A stretch of DNA of 64,000 bases from Gaeumannomyces sp. JS-464 (lineage: Eukaryota; Ascomycota; Sordariomycetes; Magnaporthales; Magnaporthaceae), in NCBI GenBank assembly GCA_002197995.1, contig NGZR01000002.1, forward strand, positions 6,138,001-6,202,000, read 5' to 3'. Shown here one piece after another: positions 1 through 12,377 of this stretch. A program made the translations under genes and the position numbers. Every line of letters starts with the position of its first letter. Position 1 is the first letter of the stretch. The notes below the pieces were generated by a model. It ran no database searches. It saw only the letters and a program-made list of their open reading frames with translations, and had not been told where the DNA came from.

Positions 1-1468
1 CGTATGAAGAGGCGCGTAGCCGTGCAATCTCCTCCTCGGCGCGTCCTCGCTTGATGCGTGGGCGATCGGCCTCCGATGTCAACAGCCGCCCATTCTGCTT
101 GGATCGAATAACGGATGATTCCAGGGACGAGATATAGCCGCTGTCATCCATGGAAGCAAACTTGCGCTTGTGCGACTTGGCTGCGGACGAGTCCCGATGG
201 TGGGAGGCCGGAGGGGGTGGCGGCGTGTTCCTCCGAGGCTCCAGGTGTCTAGGGATAGGCGGCGAGGAGTGCATCGCGGCAGCAAGAGGCGAATACCCAT
301 TTGCGTCAACCAGAGGCTCGGTAGCAGCGGCCGCCGCCGCTTTGTCCAAAGCCTCATCGGCAGCCGCATTGTCGAACACGGGAATCGTGGCGTCGGATGA
401 CGGCTCTTGCTCCAGCGGAGCGGGCAGAGCAAGGTTTGAGACGGTTGAGACGATGGGTGTTGCGGCAGACGCGAGCTGTGTGGGAAGTACGGGTTCGGAC
501 GAGCTAGGAGGCGGAGGCAAGGACGGCTCAAGCACCGTGGACATGACCGAGACGCCATCCGAGGCAGAGATAGACTTCCTGGCAAGCTTCTCCTTCATAA
601 AGAGGTGCTCCATCCCTGGCTCAATAGCCCAGTAGTTGCCCTTGCCTGGATCGTCCTTGGGGCGCTCGTGCTTGATGAAGTTTTTGTTCAGGCTGAGGTT
701 GTGACGGATGCTGTTTTGCCAACCGGCATCGTTGGGGCTGTAGAATGAGAAGTTGTCCGAGATCCACTTGTAGATCTGGGAGAGCGTTAGGCGCCGTTGG
801 GGAGAACGCAAGATGGCCATCCCGATAAGCATTGCGTAGCTGTGTCCTGGTTTAGTGCCGTCGTCGACAATAAGTGGGAAAGAATCGTGCGGGGGCAGAG
901 GACCACCGTCGAGCCTGGGCTTCTTTTGCGGCCGACTGTCCTTGATCGGAGGGGCCTCGAGCAGTCGTTTGCCGGACGGCTTCTGGTAAAAGGACTCGAT
1001 GGATAGGCTCAGGGGTGGCGGGACAGGATACATCATCGGGGCCTGGTAGTTCTCCTTTCCGAGGTGGCCCGGTGCGGCAGCCGAGGCATTGGCAAAGGCG
1101 GGCTTTTGGGCGACCGTCTTGAAGCGAGACATGACTGGCTGCTTCTTGGGAAGCGAATCGGTGGGTGCCGGCTGCGTGCACGGTGGCATTATAGAGACGC
1201 CCCCGATATTCGTCTGTGATGCTTTCAGGGGAGCCAAGGGGGCGCCTCCCTGCGATGCTGGCTTAAAGGGAGACTGCCTCACAGCAGACACGTTGTGGTT
1301 CGGGGGGTTGAAGATGACGTTGCGATTGCTCGGCTGGAGCGCCCTTCGCGGGGCAGCGGAAGTCGGAGGCATCGGTGCGTGGCTAACAATGGGCGTGGTC
1401 TGGTCGAAGAAGCCGTCCTGGAATATCTGAAGAGGCTCAAGTGGCCCAAAACGCGCGTTTCTGGCCAT
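1..1468 (-). CDS. Forkhead transcription factor, Hcm1/Sep1-type (partial, runs off left edge)
   Basis: This is a nuclear transcription factor; yeast Hcm1 and fission-yeast Sep1 drive cell-cycle gene expression. The frame is open from the ATG at 1468 to the window edge. A winged-helix forkhead domain lies at about residues 206-290 (nt 850-600), with [20 protein letters not shown], the recognition-helix motif [16 protein letters not shown], and [20 protein letters not shown]. No FHA domain is seen before it, which favours Hcm1/Sep1 over Fkh1/2. The region after the domain is low-complexity and Pro/Ala/Ser-rich, then contains the basic stretch [20 protein letters not shown] at the edge. Upstream of the chosen ATG the frame stays open to a 3' splice site (CTAACTATCCTTTCAG, about 1536-1551), so a short upstream exon or a leader intron is possible. 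Family call is firm; the exact start is not. Confidence 0.87.
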   Translation of the reverse strand, partial: MARNARFGPLEPLQIFQDGFFDQTTPIVSHAPMPPTSAAPRRALQPSNRNVIFNPPNHNVSAVRQSPFKPASQGGAPLAPLKASQTNIGGVSIMPPCTQPAPTDSLPKKQPVMSRFKTVAQKPAFANASAAAPGHLGKENYQAPMMYPVPPPLSLSIESFYQKPSGKRLLEAPPIKDSRPQKKPRLDGGPLPPHDSFPLIVDDGTKPGHSYAMLIGMAILRSPQRRLTLSQIYKWISDNFSFYSPNDAGWQNSIRHNLSLNKNFIKHERPKDDPGKGNYWAIEPGMEHLFMKEKLARKSISASDGVSVMSTVLEPSLPPPPSSSEPVLPTQLASAATPIVSTVSNLALPAPLEQEPSSDATIPVFDNAAADEALDKAAAAAATEPLVDANGYSPLAAAMHSSPPIPRHLEPRRNTPPPPPASHHRDSSAAKSHKRKFASMDDSGYISSLESSVIRSKQNGRLLTSEADRPRIKRGRAEEEIARLRASSY

Positions 1469-1635
1469 GCTGACCGGGCGGCCAGCGGGGATTCGGCGGG
1501 AGGCGCCGGCACTGCGAGGCGATTGCTGCCAGCGGCACAGGACCTGAAAGGATAGTTAGCACACGAGGGTCAAAAGGGATTAAGGTGGTATGAAGGGAGA
1601 TTTAGCGGAAAAACCAACGGGTTTTCCTTCGTAGT

Positions 1636-1673
<38 letters not shown>

Positions 1674-4088
1674 CATGATAGTGACACATCACTATGACCC
1701 AAAGAGAAGTGCAGAAAAAATAGAGCAGAGCAGAGAATGAGAGCGAGGGAGATGTTCATTTGCGTCTGGCTGACCTTTCACGTGGGTTCGGGACGTCGCA
1801 ATTACACAAGAACCGAAGGGGAGATGGACGCGAGCGGTTTTCCTCGATTCGTGATTGAGATTCGGCAAATGGGAGGGGCGCAGCGGTTTTCTCTGTCGAG
1901 GGTTGACCTCGGGGTTATCTAGCAGCTCACAAACTCCTCGAGGCGAAATCTAGGAACGTCATCGACGAGGCGAACGAGGCAAAATCGTGGGGATTGGCTC
2001 TGGTGAAAGAGCACAGCTGGCAGCGAGTCGGTGGGTAGCCGGTGTCGAGATGCGATAGTGGAGGCGACGCAGAAGAGGAGAGCAAGTGGGTGGGTGTGGG
2101 AGAGGGAGAAGGGATGAGAGAAAAGAGATGGATGAGGGCGGGTAGCGAGGGAGAGAATGGGAGGGAGGAATGCGCACGCAGAACGAATGGGAGCGTGCGT
2201 GCGTGCGTGCGGGGACCGTGGTTGGCGGAACGGGTTTGGTTGACAAGAGGAGAGCAGCACGCAGCGCAGCAAGAAGCACGGCAGCAGCAGGAGAAGAGCC
2301 GGTTGGAAGGTCTGGTGCATGCAGGTTTACCAGGCAGGACGGGACAGGAAAACCGACGACGTATGCGGTGCCCTGTCCACCATCATCGAGCGGCCTTTTT
2401 CTCGGGTGGGAGGGGCCAGGCCAAAGAAAGGGGATTGCGAACGGATGAGGGCGAGGAGAGGGCGAAGGAGGATCTGACGGTGTGGTGTGGGCCTCGCTCG
2501 CTCTTGGCTTGGCCAGCTCACCACCACAGCCCCAACCAAGGCCTGGACCTTGGGGCCTGGCCGAGGGCACACCCGAGCGTGCGGCTTGGGCAAATGGATT
2601 GGCCAGCGCGGGCACGGGCTGATACGGGGCGTCTAGCTGCGAGGTAGACTAGCTGCGCATGCGCACTGGCTGGCGAGTCTCAGAGTCTCGATGGAAGCGG
2701 GTGCACCCACCACCTCTCGCCCAAGTCCGTCCAGAATGCTACCCGACCCATGACAAGCCGAGTTTTTACTGCGTCGAGCCTGCTCTTAGCCGACAGAGCT
2801 ATGGGTCTGCATCATGCAGCCCCCTGTCGCCCCCCCAAAAAAAACTCGTCCTTCCCTGCGCCTCCTATTGGCGATTCCGTCATTGGACCAGTCACCACCC
2901 CGTGGACCGCTTCCCTTTTTTTCTGAGTTGGCGCGTCGCACGCGTCAGAGTCGCGTTCGCCCTCCTCTCCACACGCGCCGACTCCATGTTTTGAAAAAGG
3001 ACGCTTCCATCCAATCAGTCCCCATTATGCATCGCAACTTCCAACCTTGTGGCCTCCTTACACCCCAGACTGCCACAGCCAACTATCATTAGATAGAAGC
3101 AAGGATAAAAAACTGGAGAAGGGACAGAAACGAAAGGTTAAAGTGAAGAAGGAGAAGAAAAAAGAAAAAAAGAAAAAGAAAAAAAAAGGGTGGAGAAATG
3201 ACCCAGAAGAAACATACACCAAGATATCGAGAGAGCGAAAGAGAGATGGGTCGTTTGCGTCGGATGGCGAGAGTCTGTCTATCTACCCAGGTGACTACGG
3301 CTGCTTCAACTTGCCGCCCCTAATTCTATCTGCAGGACCAGAGGAATGCATAGCATGAACCAACCCGTGCGTGCCTCCACGTCGACACGCATATATCCAT
3401 TTCGTCCTTTAGCTTGTTTGCGTTCGACTCAAGGTCCCCCGAGTTTTTTTTTTCTTACAGATTACTTTATGGATGGTCATTCGACTCCTTGGAGGCTGAG
3501 CCATGCGAGAGCGGTCACCTCAAAAGAGGGGAACCCGCGGGTCTGGTGCGTGACATGACTGCGGATAATATGCCCCAGGTCCACTAGCCCAGAGAGGCAT
3601 CATCAACCCCCTTCCCCGGAGGAAGCGGAAGAAGGAGATCCTAATCCGGAAGCCAAGGCAGCGGAGAATGGTGGGTACTGTTAGGTGCCGACGGAGGGAA
3701 GGAGCCTGGCTACGGGCGGGGCAAATTCATGGCGCTGATAGCGATCGAGATAGGACCTAGGATGGAAGAATGGAACCCGCTGACAAAGGGAGAAAAGAAG
3801 GAGCTTGATAACAGCGATACTGATAAAAGGGGGGAAAAGAAAACGAAAAAGAATAATCGAAACATTTATTTTACTAGGCTAAGCCATTCGAGAGAATCCC
3901 TCGCCCCCAGGACCCACCCAAGTGGTAATTACGGGTGCAGTGGGCTCTCGTGACATGAGTCGCTCAGCTCACAGTCGAGGTGCGCCGCACGCGCAACTTC
4001 CCGGCCATCCCATATTCACAAAATCCGTCCGATTGGGGCAGTCTCGACGCAGACCGTAGAGCAGTACCGTGCGCAAGTCCCGCTCAAC
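1469..4088. other. Intergenic region between forkhead gene and PAN1
   Basis: No gene is supported here. The part next to the forkhead gene is strongly purine-rich on the plus strand (about 2040-2480), so pyrimidine-rich on that gene's coding strand, as in many fungal promoters and leaders. It also holds an A31 tract (1640-1670) and an A/G-rich stretch near 3110-3190. Open frames on both strands at 1959-2647 overlap each other and are compositional. The part next to 4088 is the downstream flank of PAN1. Confidence 0.5.
1640..1670. repeat. A31 homopolymer
   Basis: Uninterrupted run of 31 A upstream of the forkhead gene. On that gene's coding strand it is a poly(T) tract, the type of element often found in nucleosome-depleted promoters. 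Its length is probably inexact given the indels elsewhere in this window. Confidence 0.9.
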
Positions 4089-7000
4089 CTAATCCAAGAC
4101 GCGACCAGCAACTGCCGCTGCGCTCTTGTCTCGTGTGCTAGCCTTTTTCAGTGCCCGTCCTGCCTGAATCTCACCCAAGAAACCAGCGGGGCGACCCCCA
4201 CCTGTGGGAGGCCCAGGAAGCTCGCCAGCACCAGGCGGCGGGGGAGGCGGCGGGGGAGGCGGCGCCATTCCGGGCGCGGGTGGCGGTGGCGGCGGTGGAG
4301 GAGGCGCGGGCGCCGCTGATGGGGGCACCGGCGGCGGCGGCGGCGGCGGAGCCAGGGGAGGGGCCGAAACATCTGGAGTCGGTGACATTGCCGGGGGTGG
4401 AGGCGGGGAGACCACGGGCGGGGAGAAGACGGGCGACGAGGCGGGCTGTGGGGACGCCGACGACTTGTCGCCCGTAGCAGACAGGGGCCGAGGAGGAGCC
4501 ATGGTGCCAAACAGAATGGATGCCAGCTGGGCCGCGCTGGTCCCGCCGGGTCGGTCGTCGTCATCCGAGTCTGAGTCGTCCTTGTCCGATCCCCACTCAT
4601 CGTCATCGTCAAGTCTCTTGCGAGAGATTGAGACGGCTGGGACCGCCTGGGTGGCGGCGTTGCGGTGGAACGGATTCGTCGACGTCTCTAGGGCCGGGGT
4701 GTTCGGGACCGCAGCCGGAGCCGCCGCACGCGGGACCTGTTGGGTCGCCACCGGGGTGGCCCCTAACGCCCCAGCAGAGGCCTCGGAAGAGTGCGAGAGC
4801 ATCCTGAAATACGGGTTGCGACTCTCTGTCGTGGCATCCGGCGACGTCGCCTCGCCGGTCGTGACCGGGGCCGGCATTCCAGCTGGCGGCGGCGTGTGCT
4901 TCCGCTCAAGCTCCTGGCTTCCAACCTGACTACCAATTGTGGGCGTCGACGCCTGGGGTGTCGCCTGGGGATGCTCGTCCTCATCGTCATCGTCAGAGGA
5001 CGAACCCTCATTGTTCATCGCCTCGAGCTGCTTCTGCAGTTCTTCCTCACGCCGGCGGGCGGCTTCGATCTCGGCTCGGCGCGCTGCCAGCTTGGCCTCC
5101 TTCTCCTTAGCCTCGGCAAGTGCGGCCTTCTTCTTGCGCTTCTCTTCCTCCTTCCTGAGCTTGCCCTGGCGAACCTGCTCCTCGAGCGCCTTGAGGCGAG
5201 CTTCGGCCGCATCGTTCTCCCTCGCGAGCTCATCCTCTTCCTCTTTGGCTTGTTGTCTAGAGCGGGATTGATGTCAGCTTGTGTCCGGGCTTGCGCAACG
5301 ACCTCAACCCCTCTTCAATAATCACACGACTATTGACTTACTCCATCTGGCGGGTTCGCTGTAGTTGATCCTCCTGCTCTTGGGCAATTTTTTCCTCCTC
5401 GGCCTTCTTGGCGGCATCACGCTCACCTCCCCTGCGGCTGGGGGGCGCCGGGGCGGCGGCTTCGACTCGGGTTTTGGCGCAGGCGCGGCGGCGGGGGGTG
5501 GCTGGCCCTGCTCCTCCGCGAGCCTCGCCTGCCGCTCTGCCTCGCGCCTTGCATCCTCTTCCTCTGCCTGGCGCAGCCTGGCTGCTCTTTCGGCGCGTTC
5601 GCGCTCCGCCCGTTGAGCTGCAGTCTCCCCGCTCTTAGCGGGTGCTTTGATCCCGAGCGCCGCCAGCCGCTCCGCCATCCGCTGCTCTGCCTGTTGCTTG
5701 ATGAAAGCAGCCCTCTCTTCCGGCGTCTTGTACGAGGAATACGAGGCCCCGCCCCCTGAGGAGTTCGAGGGCGGCGCTGCCGTACGCGCGCCCAGCGTGG
5801 AAGGACTCTCGTGGCGGGTCGCCGATGGCGGATCAACAGGCACTGTCGGGCGCTCGACACGACGATCCTCGGCCCTGATGCGTTTCGACCGGCTCGACCT
5901 CTGCAGGTCAAAGATAAAGTCTCTGACCTCATCCTCGACGCCCAGCGCATCCTCCCACCGCCGCTGTTCATGCTCGCTCTCCGCTGTCCGGCCACCCGCC
6001 TTCAAGCTATCCTCAATGCCCCGCGCGAACTCCTGAACGCTCTCTTCCACATCCTTCACCATGCGCTCGTTGTTCTCCCTCTCCGTGCGCGCTTTGAGGC
6101 TTTCCTCTTCCAAGCGCCTCGGCGCGTCCAAGTCCTCACTACTAACCTCAACTTTCTTGCCGGTGAGTTCCGCGGTTCGCTGCTGCATCATTGCCTTTGC
6201 CCTGGCCCTCCTTCTGTCCGACTCTGTCACAGTGCCACCGGGGCCAGTGCCGACAATGGCAGAGGCACCCCCTGGATGAGCCTTGGCGTCTCGGAGCCTG
6301 AATAGCTCCAACCGAGCTTCAAAAATGGCCTTCTCGGTCTTCCCTACCTGCGAGGCGAGGTCTGGGATGCCGTCCTTGAGATTCTGCAGCTGGCGCGTCA
6401 GAGCACGCCGCTCGGCGTCCGATTCGCCGCTCGGGAGCGAGCATCGGAGCATCCGGGTGCGCATCCACGTCCTCTTGGATGCGGCGGATGCGGCGATAGA
6501 GTTCCTCAGCCTCTTTGCGGTCCCTCCGGTCGAGAACATCGTCTTCTTCCAGGGCCTTCTCGTCTTTGAAGTCCATGGCGTCCAGAAGGACTTGCTTCTC
6601 CTTTACCTTTTCCTCAGTTGCTCGAGACTGAGGTCGTCCGTCGACGCCACAGAAGACGGCGACTCGGGCCTGGGGGAACCGTTCCAATGCGGCGGCGCGC
6701 ACTGGACCTGTAGCCGACAGCAATCATCGTTCTTAAATACGGTTGCGTCCTTGCGGGCACCGCCCCCTGGGACGCCCCGGGTGCCCCGGAAAGAGTGCGT
6801 CTTCAGGTAGCTGACACCGGTCTTTTGGGGAAGCAAAGCGGCACCCGAGTTCTTGCGAAAGTCAGACTCTGGTTGAGCATGCTCTTTGATGGTCCCGATT
6901 GACTGGCTAAGGTTTCGGGTCGAGGGAACAAGCTCGGGCGGGAGGCTGTTGGGCAGGGGGTATCCGTTGAGTTTGCGGTATATGAGGTGCATGGCCACAG

Positions 7001-8293
7001 CAAACTCGTCCAGGTCCAAGCGTCCCTTGTTCCCGTGGTCTACCAGGGTCCAGACACGTTCAAGATCGGGCTTCTCGAGGCCGCTCTGGCCGAAGATCTC
7101 GATTGCCTGGCTGCCGGCGATGTATCCCTTGTTCATACCGTCCCACGCCTTGAAGAGAGCGTCGTAGCGGGTCTTTTCGTCCTTGGTAATGGCCCAGGGA
7201 ATGACTGCATTGCCCTGTAATCCGGCAGTAGTGAAGCTTCCTTGTTCGCGCCCCTGCTGAGGCATCATCCGGGCATGCAGTGCGTCTATGTTGGGGAGAC
7301 CTGTCGAGGGCGTGTTCACCAAGCCCCACTGGCCCGGCCTTCCAGTAGGCTGGGCATTAAGGGGTGCCGCCATGCCTCCGGGGCTGAGCCCGGTGGGCAT
7401 TGGAGGCATGGGCGGCGGCCGGTCCCGAGTACCCGGCGGCCTGAGGATTCTGGGCGCCGGGAAAGCCCGTGAGCTGGGGCTGCAGGGCCGCCGACTGGCC
7501 GAGAAAGCCCTGCTGCGACGTAGGAAAGCCCGTCATCTGAGCCTGCAAGAGTTGCGAGTTGGAAGACTGAGGCTGCGGGTGCTGGATTGTGGGGGGTGTG
7601 GCCGTACTCTGCCTCAGCGAGAAGTCGGGGGCATTCCCTGCCGAAGACGAAGCATTCCTCCCGTCATCCGCCACGCTGAAGTTTATAATGTCCACCATAC
7701 TCGACACCTCGTTCTTTATGTTTTCTGGCAGGATGGGAGGCAACGGTTTGCCGTTCATTCGGAGGTTACATAGATACATTGCAAGCGCGAACTCGGGGAA
7801 ATGTAGCTGTCCGGAACGGGTAGTATCGGCTAGAGTCCTGGTAGAGATTGGCTCCCGATGTCAGTTTTAGGCCCTCTAGGAGGCGGACGGACGCACCCGA
7901 ACATCAGAAGCAGAAGGGCGTAAGGACTATACCAGATATGTGACAGGTACTCTCCATCAAGCCGAGACCGGAGGAGGATATCACGCGCCTTGTCGCCCGA
8001 CATTGTAGTCTGTCCGTCTCCAACCGCCGACTTGAAAAGAGTTTCAAACTTGGCCTGGTCCTGGGCGGTGATGAATGAAAGGCGAATGTTGGGAATCTTG
8101 CTGCCCGACTTTTCGGCGCGTCGATCCTTAGGGGGCCGATGCGCCTCCCGTCTGGAACGAAGCGGCCATCTGGCTGAAGCCAGTCGCCTGCGGCTTCATT
8201 GGCGGGGGAGATATGGACGGGGGCTGAGTCGTGTGTTGGGTTTGAGGAGACAGGAACGCTGAGGGCGCTTGTTGCTGCTGCGGTTGCTGTTGC

Positions 8294-8333
<40 letters not shown>

Positions 8334-8639
8334 ACTGCTGGAACTGCTGTTGAAGGTGTGCCGGCATTGACGGAACCGGAGGAGCTCCTGTCTGGAATCC
8401 TTGCTGTTGGGCGGGGAAACCAGTGTATTGGGGATTGAGCGATGCGGCAGGTTGCCCCGACTGGATCCCAGGGTAGCCCGTGAACTGTTGCTGCAGGCCA
8501 GGCTGCCCAAACCCGGTGGGTTGGGAAACGAAGGCACCCGGCTGCTGCTGGCCCTGGCCAGGGTTGAAAGAGCCGCCATACTGTTGAGCCGCGGGTGTAG
8601 GCCACCGGCGCCGCCTAGGAACGCGTTGGGGTTCGACAT
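4089..8639 (-). CDS. PAN1: Actin cytoskeleton-regulatory complex protein PAN1 (multiple frame breaks)
   Basis: PAN1 is the endocytic scaffold that works with End3 and Sla1 and activates Arp2/3. In coding order I see the N-terminus [13 protein letters not shown], Gln/Pro-rich repeats with LxxQxTG phosphorylation motifs and a polyQ run, EH domain 1 (about 8100-7700, [20 protein letters not shown]), EH domain 2 (about 7210-6900, [18 protein letters not shown]), a long charged coiled coil (about 6610-5020, [20 protein letters not shown]), an acidic stretch, polyproline, and a C-terminal WH2-like motif [14 protein letters not shown] clear intron is 7838-7932 (phase preserved, SHIW-TLAD); another has donor GTAAGT near 5340 and acceptor CTCTAG near 5257. 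The frame is broken near 8618, 8130 (G run), 7425, 6735, 6690, 6611 (T run), 6445 and 5430, and homology continues across each break. I read this as one gene with assembly indels. Identity is very secure; exact protein is not. Confidence 0.9.
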
Positions 8640-9831
8640 GACGGCACAAGATCCGCGCGTGGGGGCGAGGTTAGAGGACCTCGAGGATGAAGGATGCGGG
8701 CCGTGATGCGAGACGCCGCCGTATTCCCGAGACAATCGAGATAGGCGAGGTGTGCGGCACAATCAGCGGTTAATAGCGAAAAAGAAGAGAGAAAAAAAAA
8801 AAAAAAAGATGGAGAGAGAAATAAAGGAAACCTCGGTCGGTAGGCAGGTCCCGAAGTGGTTGGCCTAGGAGGGTGTTGGTCTGGCAAGCCTTTGCCCGAC
8901 AAAAGGCGTTCGTGTTCGAGCTTCCGGACCGAGGTGGAGGTTGGTGCAAGTGGTTGCCTGGTGCACGTAAGAGCGGACGAGAGATCTGTGGCTGTGGCCG
9001 TCGCAGGCCAGGAGGTTCTGACGAATGCGCAGGGCTTGGCTTATGTAATCGATGAAGCTGCCTGTCCAGCAGCCCAACAGCAATCCATGGATGCTCCAGC
9101 CCAGCCCAACCCGCAATCGACCATAGACCCGCGGTTGACCCTGGTGCAGGCCACATCACAGGGAGGATAATGAACAAGAACTCCTCAGGATGTGATTGAT
9201 ACTTGAGTTTGCGTCGTCAGCGAGCGTAGACCGATCATCTTGGTATTCGCGTATGTGATTTACTTGCTTTCTGCACCCCAGCACTTCCAAAATGTGACCA
9301 CTAGTGTACGCCGCCGCAGCTGCCATTGAGATAGAGATGTAATAAATGCAGCCTTAAGGATGGGGGTGAGGCACCGCCCACCACATTCCCATCGCACGCC
9401 GGAGCTCCATCCAGCTGATAGGAGCTGGTAGCTCGTTACCAGGCACCTGCGCAGCTGCCGCGGGTTGCAGACTTCAATCGCAAAACCCATCCAATCTCGT
9501 CTGACTGCCTTCCAGGGGAGTGCACAAATCGTTGAGTGTGGCGGCACTGCGATTGCCGAGAGACCCCTCCCCAGCCATTGAATGTTTCCAGCTACCCCGA
9601 CAGCATTACCTTACCTCAACTGCCCGATCTGAGAATCTATACCCACAGCCGTTCTACACTCCCGGTCGACTTCCATTCCTCCCAGCCGGGCGGTACTTCG
9701 ACTGGCGGAAGGAACCGTGTAGCCTTTCCCAGGAGCTCAAGGCCGATCCGAACTGGTTCCCTGCGCCCGCATCGCCAGTACCCCGCGTCAGATTTGGCAA
9801 GCATCGAAAACGACCGCTCACGAGCCAGGCG
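8640..9831. other. Divergent promoter region, PAN1 / CaMKK
   Basis: About 1.2 kb between the divergent starts of PAN1 and the CaMKK gene. It contains an A-rich tract (8788-8806), which is T-rich on the PAN1 coding strand. No convincing gene or conserved protein is seen. The right end may include N-terminal exon(s) or leader of the kinase gene, whose frame is open from about 9520. Confidence 0.45.
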
Positions 9832-12377
9832 ATGCCGCCTCCGCAGGCCATGGCCGACAGCGGGCCAGCTGTGGTCACCCCCAGTCGCCTGGCATCTACG
9901 TCGACTTCCATGGCGATTCTAACAAGCAGGACAGCTCCGCGCGGCCCGCGCTCGGGGCCAACTTGTAGGTGCTCAAACAGGTACTTCATCCGCCGATCTG
10001 TATGGGTCTCTTCTGATGTGACTTGTTCTACGCAGGTCGGCGCCGGCGGTGCAACAGACATATCAAAGTCCCATACGCCAGCACAGGCGGACGCCCTCTC
10101 AGCATCGCGAGGTCAAGGTTCGCATCACTTCCCTCCTGGCTTCCCGATCTCCCAGCCACGACGCTGACCATACTTGGGGATGCGCAGGAAACACTAGACG
10201 CGCGCTCTGAATACACCAGTGATGACCCTGACGGCTGGTCGCACCACCGCATCAACCAGTACACCATCAAAGAGGAGATCGGCAGAGGCTCCTACGGCGC
10301 CGTCCACCTTGCCGTGGATCAGTTCGGTAACGAGTTTGTACGGAGAGGCGAACACCACATTCCCTCTTCTAGGGTGTGCTAGCCTCAGCTAACCCCCGTG
10401 GCCCTCAGGCTGTGAAGGAGTTCTCCAAGGCGCGGCTGCGCAAGCGTGCACAGTCCAACATCCTCAAGGGGCCGCGACACCCGGGTCAACTCCCCCGTCG
10501 CGGCGCTGCATTCCACTCTGCCATCGGATCGCGTCTAAACGACTACCGAAGCGCCGAGGCCAAGGATGCCCTCCATCTGATCCGCGAAGAGGTCGCGATA
10601 ATGATGAAGCTCAACCACCCGAACCTGGTGCAGCTGATCGAGGTGCTCGACGATCCCGAGGAGGACTCCTTATACATGGTTCTAGAGATGTGCAAAAAGG
10701 GTGTCGTAATGCAGGTAGGCCTGGATCAGGCCGCCGAACCCTACCCCGAGGAGACCTGCCGTCATTGGTTCCGCGACTTATCCTGGGAATCGAGTACTGT
10801 AAGTGTGCTTCTCGATCGCCCATCCAACCCCCTTTGTGATGCACCCCACATCCAAGAGCTGGCCGTCGTGACTTACGACGGATGTGTATGTGTGTCGCAT
10901 CGGACACGTGCACATAAAACAGTGCACGCTCAGAGTATAATCCATCGGGACATCAAACCGGACAATTTGCTTCTTACCAACGAAGACGTCCTCAAGGTGG
11001 TCGACTTTGGCGTGTCGGAGATGTTTGAAAAGGCCGACGATATGCGCACGGCCAAGTCGGCCGGATCCCCAGCCTTTCTTCCCCCTGAGCTCTGCGTGGC
11101 CAGGCACGGCGACGTGTCGGGGACTGCCGCGGATATTTGGTCCATGGGCGTGTCACTCTACTGTCTCCGCTATGGGAGGATACCCTTCGACAGGTCCACA
11201 CCTCTTGAGATCTATGAGGCCATCAAGACCGAGCCCCTGAGCTTACCGCCCGACGAGGGCGAAGACTTTGTTGACCTCATGGCCGAATAATGGATAAGGA
11301 TCCGGTCCGGCGCATCACAATGACCGAGCTGAGGGCAAGCGATAATAACTCCCAAAAAGCCTCGTTTGCACGGAGCGCCCTTGTCTGACCCGTCTTTTCA
11401 TTCTTCCCTCTTGTACAGGAACACCCCTGGGTCACCAAGAAAGGCTGCGATCCTCTTCTCAGCGCCGAGGAAAACTGTGCAGTCATCGTCGAGCCTCCCA
11501 ACGACCTTGAAGTCAACCATGCCTTCACTCGGAGGATGAGCCATCTGCTCTGTGTGGTATGTCCTGTCCATATCCACTAGCGTCTACCCCCATTACTTTC
11601 TCAGGGGCTCGCAAGGAACATCCGCCCCTCCTCCCTAGGTAAGATGGTCTCCGGTTAGCTGATTTGCCACCGTCGTTCAAGATGAAAGCAATATCTAGGT
11701 TCAAGAGCCTTCTGTCGTCCCGAAGTGCACCTGCAACTCCCCGGCGGGTTCCCCCGGTCGACCAACGGGGGCAACAGGCTGTGCAGACGACAGGGCAAGA
11801 GGCAAACCCGGAGCGCCGCTATGATTCCGATGCCGAGACGCCCCGGGCGACAGAGTTATTGGATGCGGATCGGCTGAGGACTAGTGCAGAGCAGGCTGCA
11901 GTCCTTGTGGCGCAGCGCACCAAGCTTCTCCAGGCCGGGAGAGAGTTGACGGATGGGACAAAGGGTCAGGCGCAGGATCCGACGGATACGGCGCCCCTAT
12001 TCCTCGGGATTGGCACGGGCGGGCGCGATGACTTCAGCTCAGACGAGCCCCCAGCCGATGTAGTCTCGGACTCGCCGGTTGCAGCGGAATTCAACGTGTA
12101 CGATCGGGCGTATGAGGCTGAGATCGAGCGCCTCAAGGCCCAGCGGGACCCGCATACCCTCTTTCTAACGAACCTTGTCGACGAAAAGGACCAATTCCGG
12201 CGAGGTGGCGAGGTTGTTGAGGAGGTTGACCCTGCGGGAGCAGCCGGCAACACGACCCAGCACCCAACAACACTCGCGGGAAACCCAGCGTCTCCCTTCT
12301 CGGGCAGCGCCGGGAAGTTTGCCGATCTCGTCGCGCGAACGATGAAGGAAGCTCAGGATAAGCCGAGCCAGCGATGA
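9832..12377 (+). CDS. Ca2+/calmodulin-dependent kinase kinase-like Ser/Thr kinase (Ssp1/Sak1/CaMKK type)
   Basis: Kinases of this type activate AMPK/Snf1 or CaM kinases in calcium and energy signalling. The domain starts with INQYTIKEEIGRGSYGAVHL (about 10250), with AVKEF, a family-typical insert RLRKRAQSNIL, HRDIKPDNLLL (about 10940), DFGVSE and SAGSPAFLPPELC, then AEENCAVIVEPP and a Ser/Asp-rich tail. Introns inferred from conserved protein: 10338-10408, 10799-10922, 11335-11418 (GC donor, AG acceptor) and 11557-11681. Another probably ends at GCGCAG just before ETLDARSEYTSDD (about 10190), and one lies near 9970-10036. Frames break near 10780 (RDL..LGIEYL) and 11285 (LM..RIMDKDP). Each needs one extra base, after which the exons from 10409 to the stop sum to a multiple of three. 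The start is uncertain; ATGs at 9832 and 9850 are candidates. Confidence 0.8.

Noticed and set aside
1959..2647. Overlapping 200-codon open frames on both strands
   Set aside because: They arise from purine/pyrimidine-biased promoter DNA; no domain, no intron signals, and mutually antisense.
4089..8639. Reading the PAN1 region as four or five separate small genes
   Set aside because: Conserved PAN1 protein runs through all pieces in order; breaks are one- or two-base frame changes without start codons or promoters.
9260..9547. 95-codon minus-strand open frame between PAN1 and the CaMKK gene
   Set aside because: No motifs, and it sits in a divergent promoter region.
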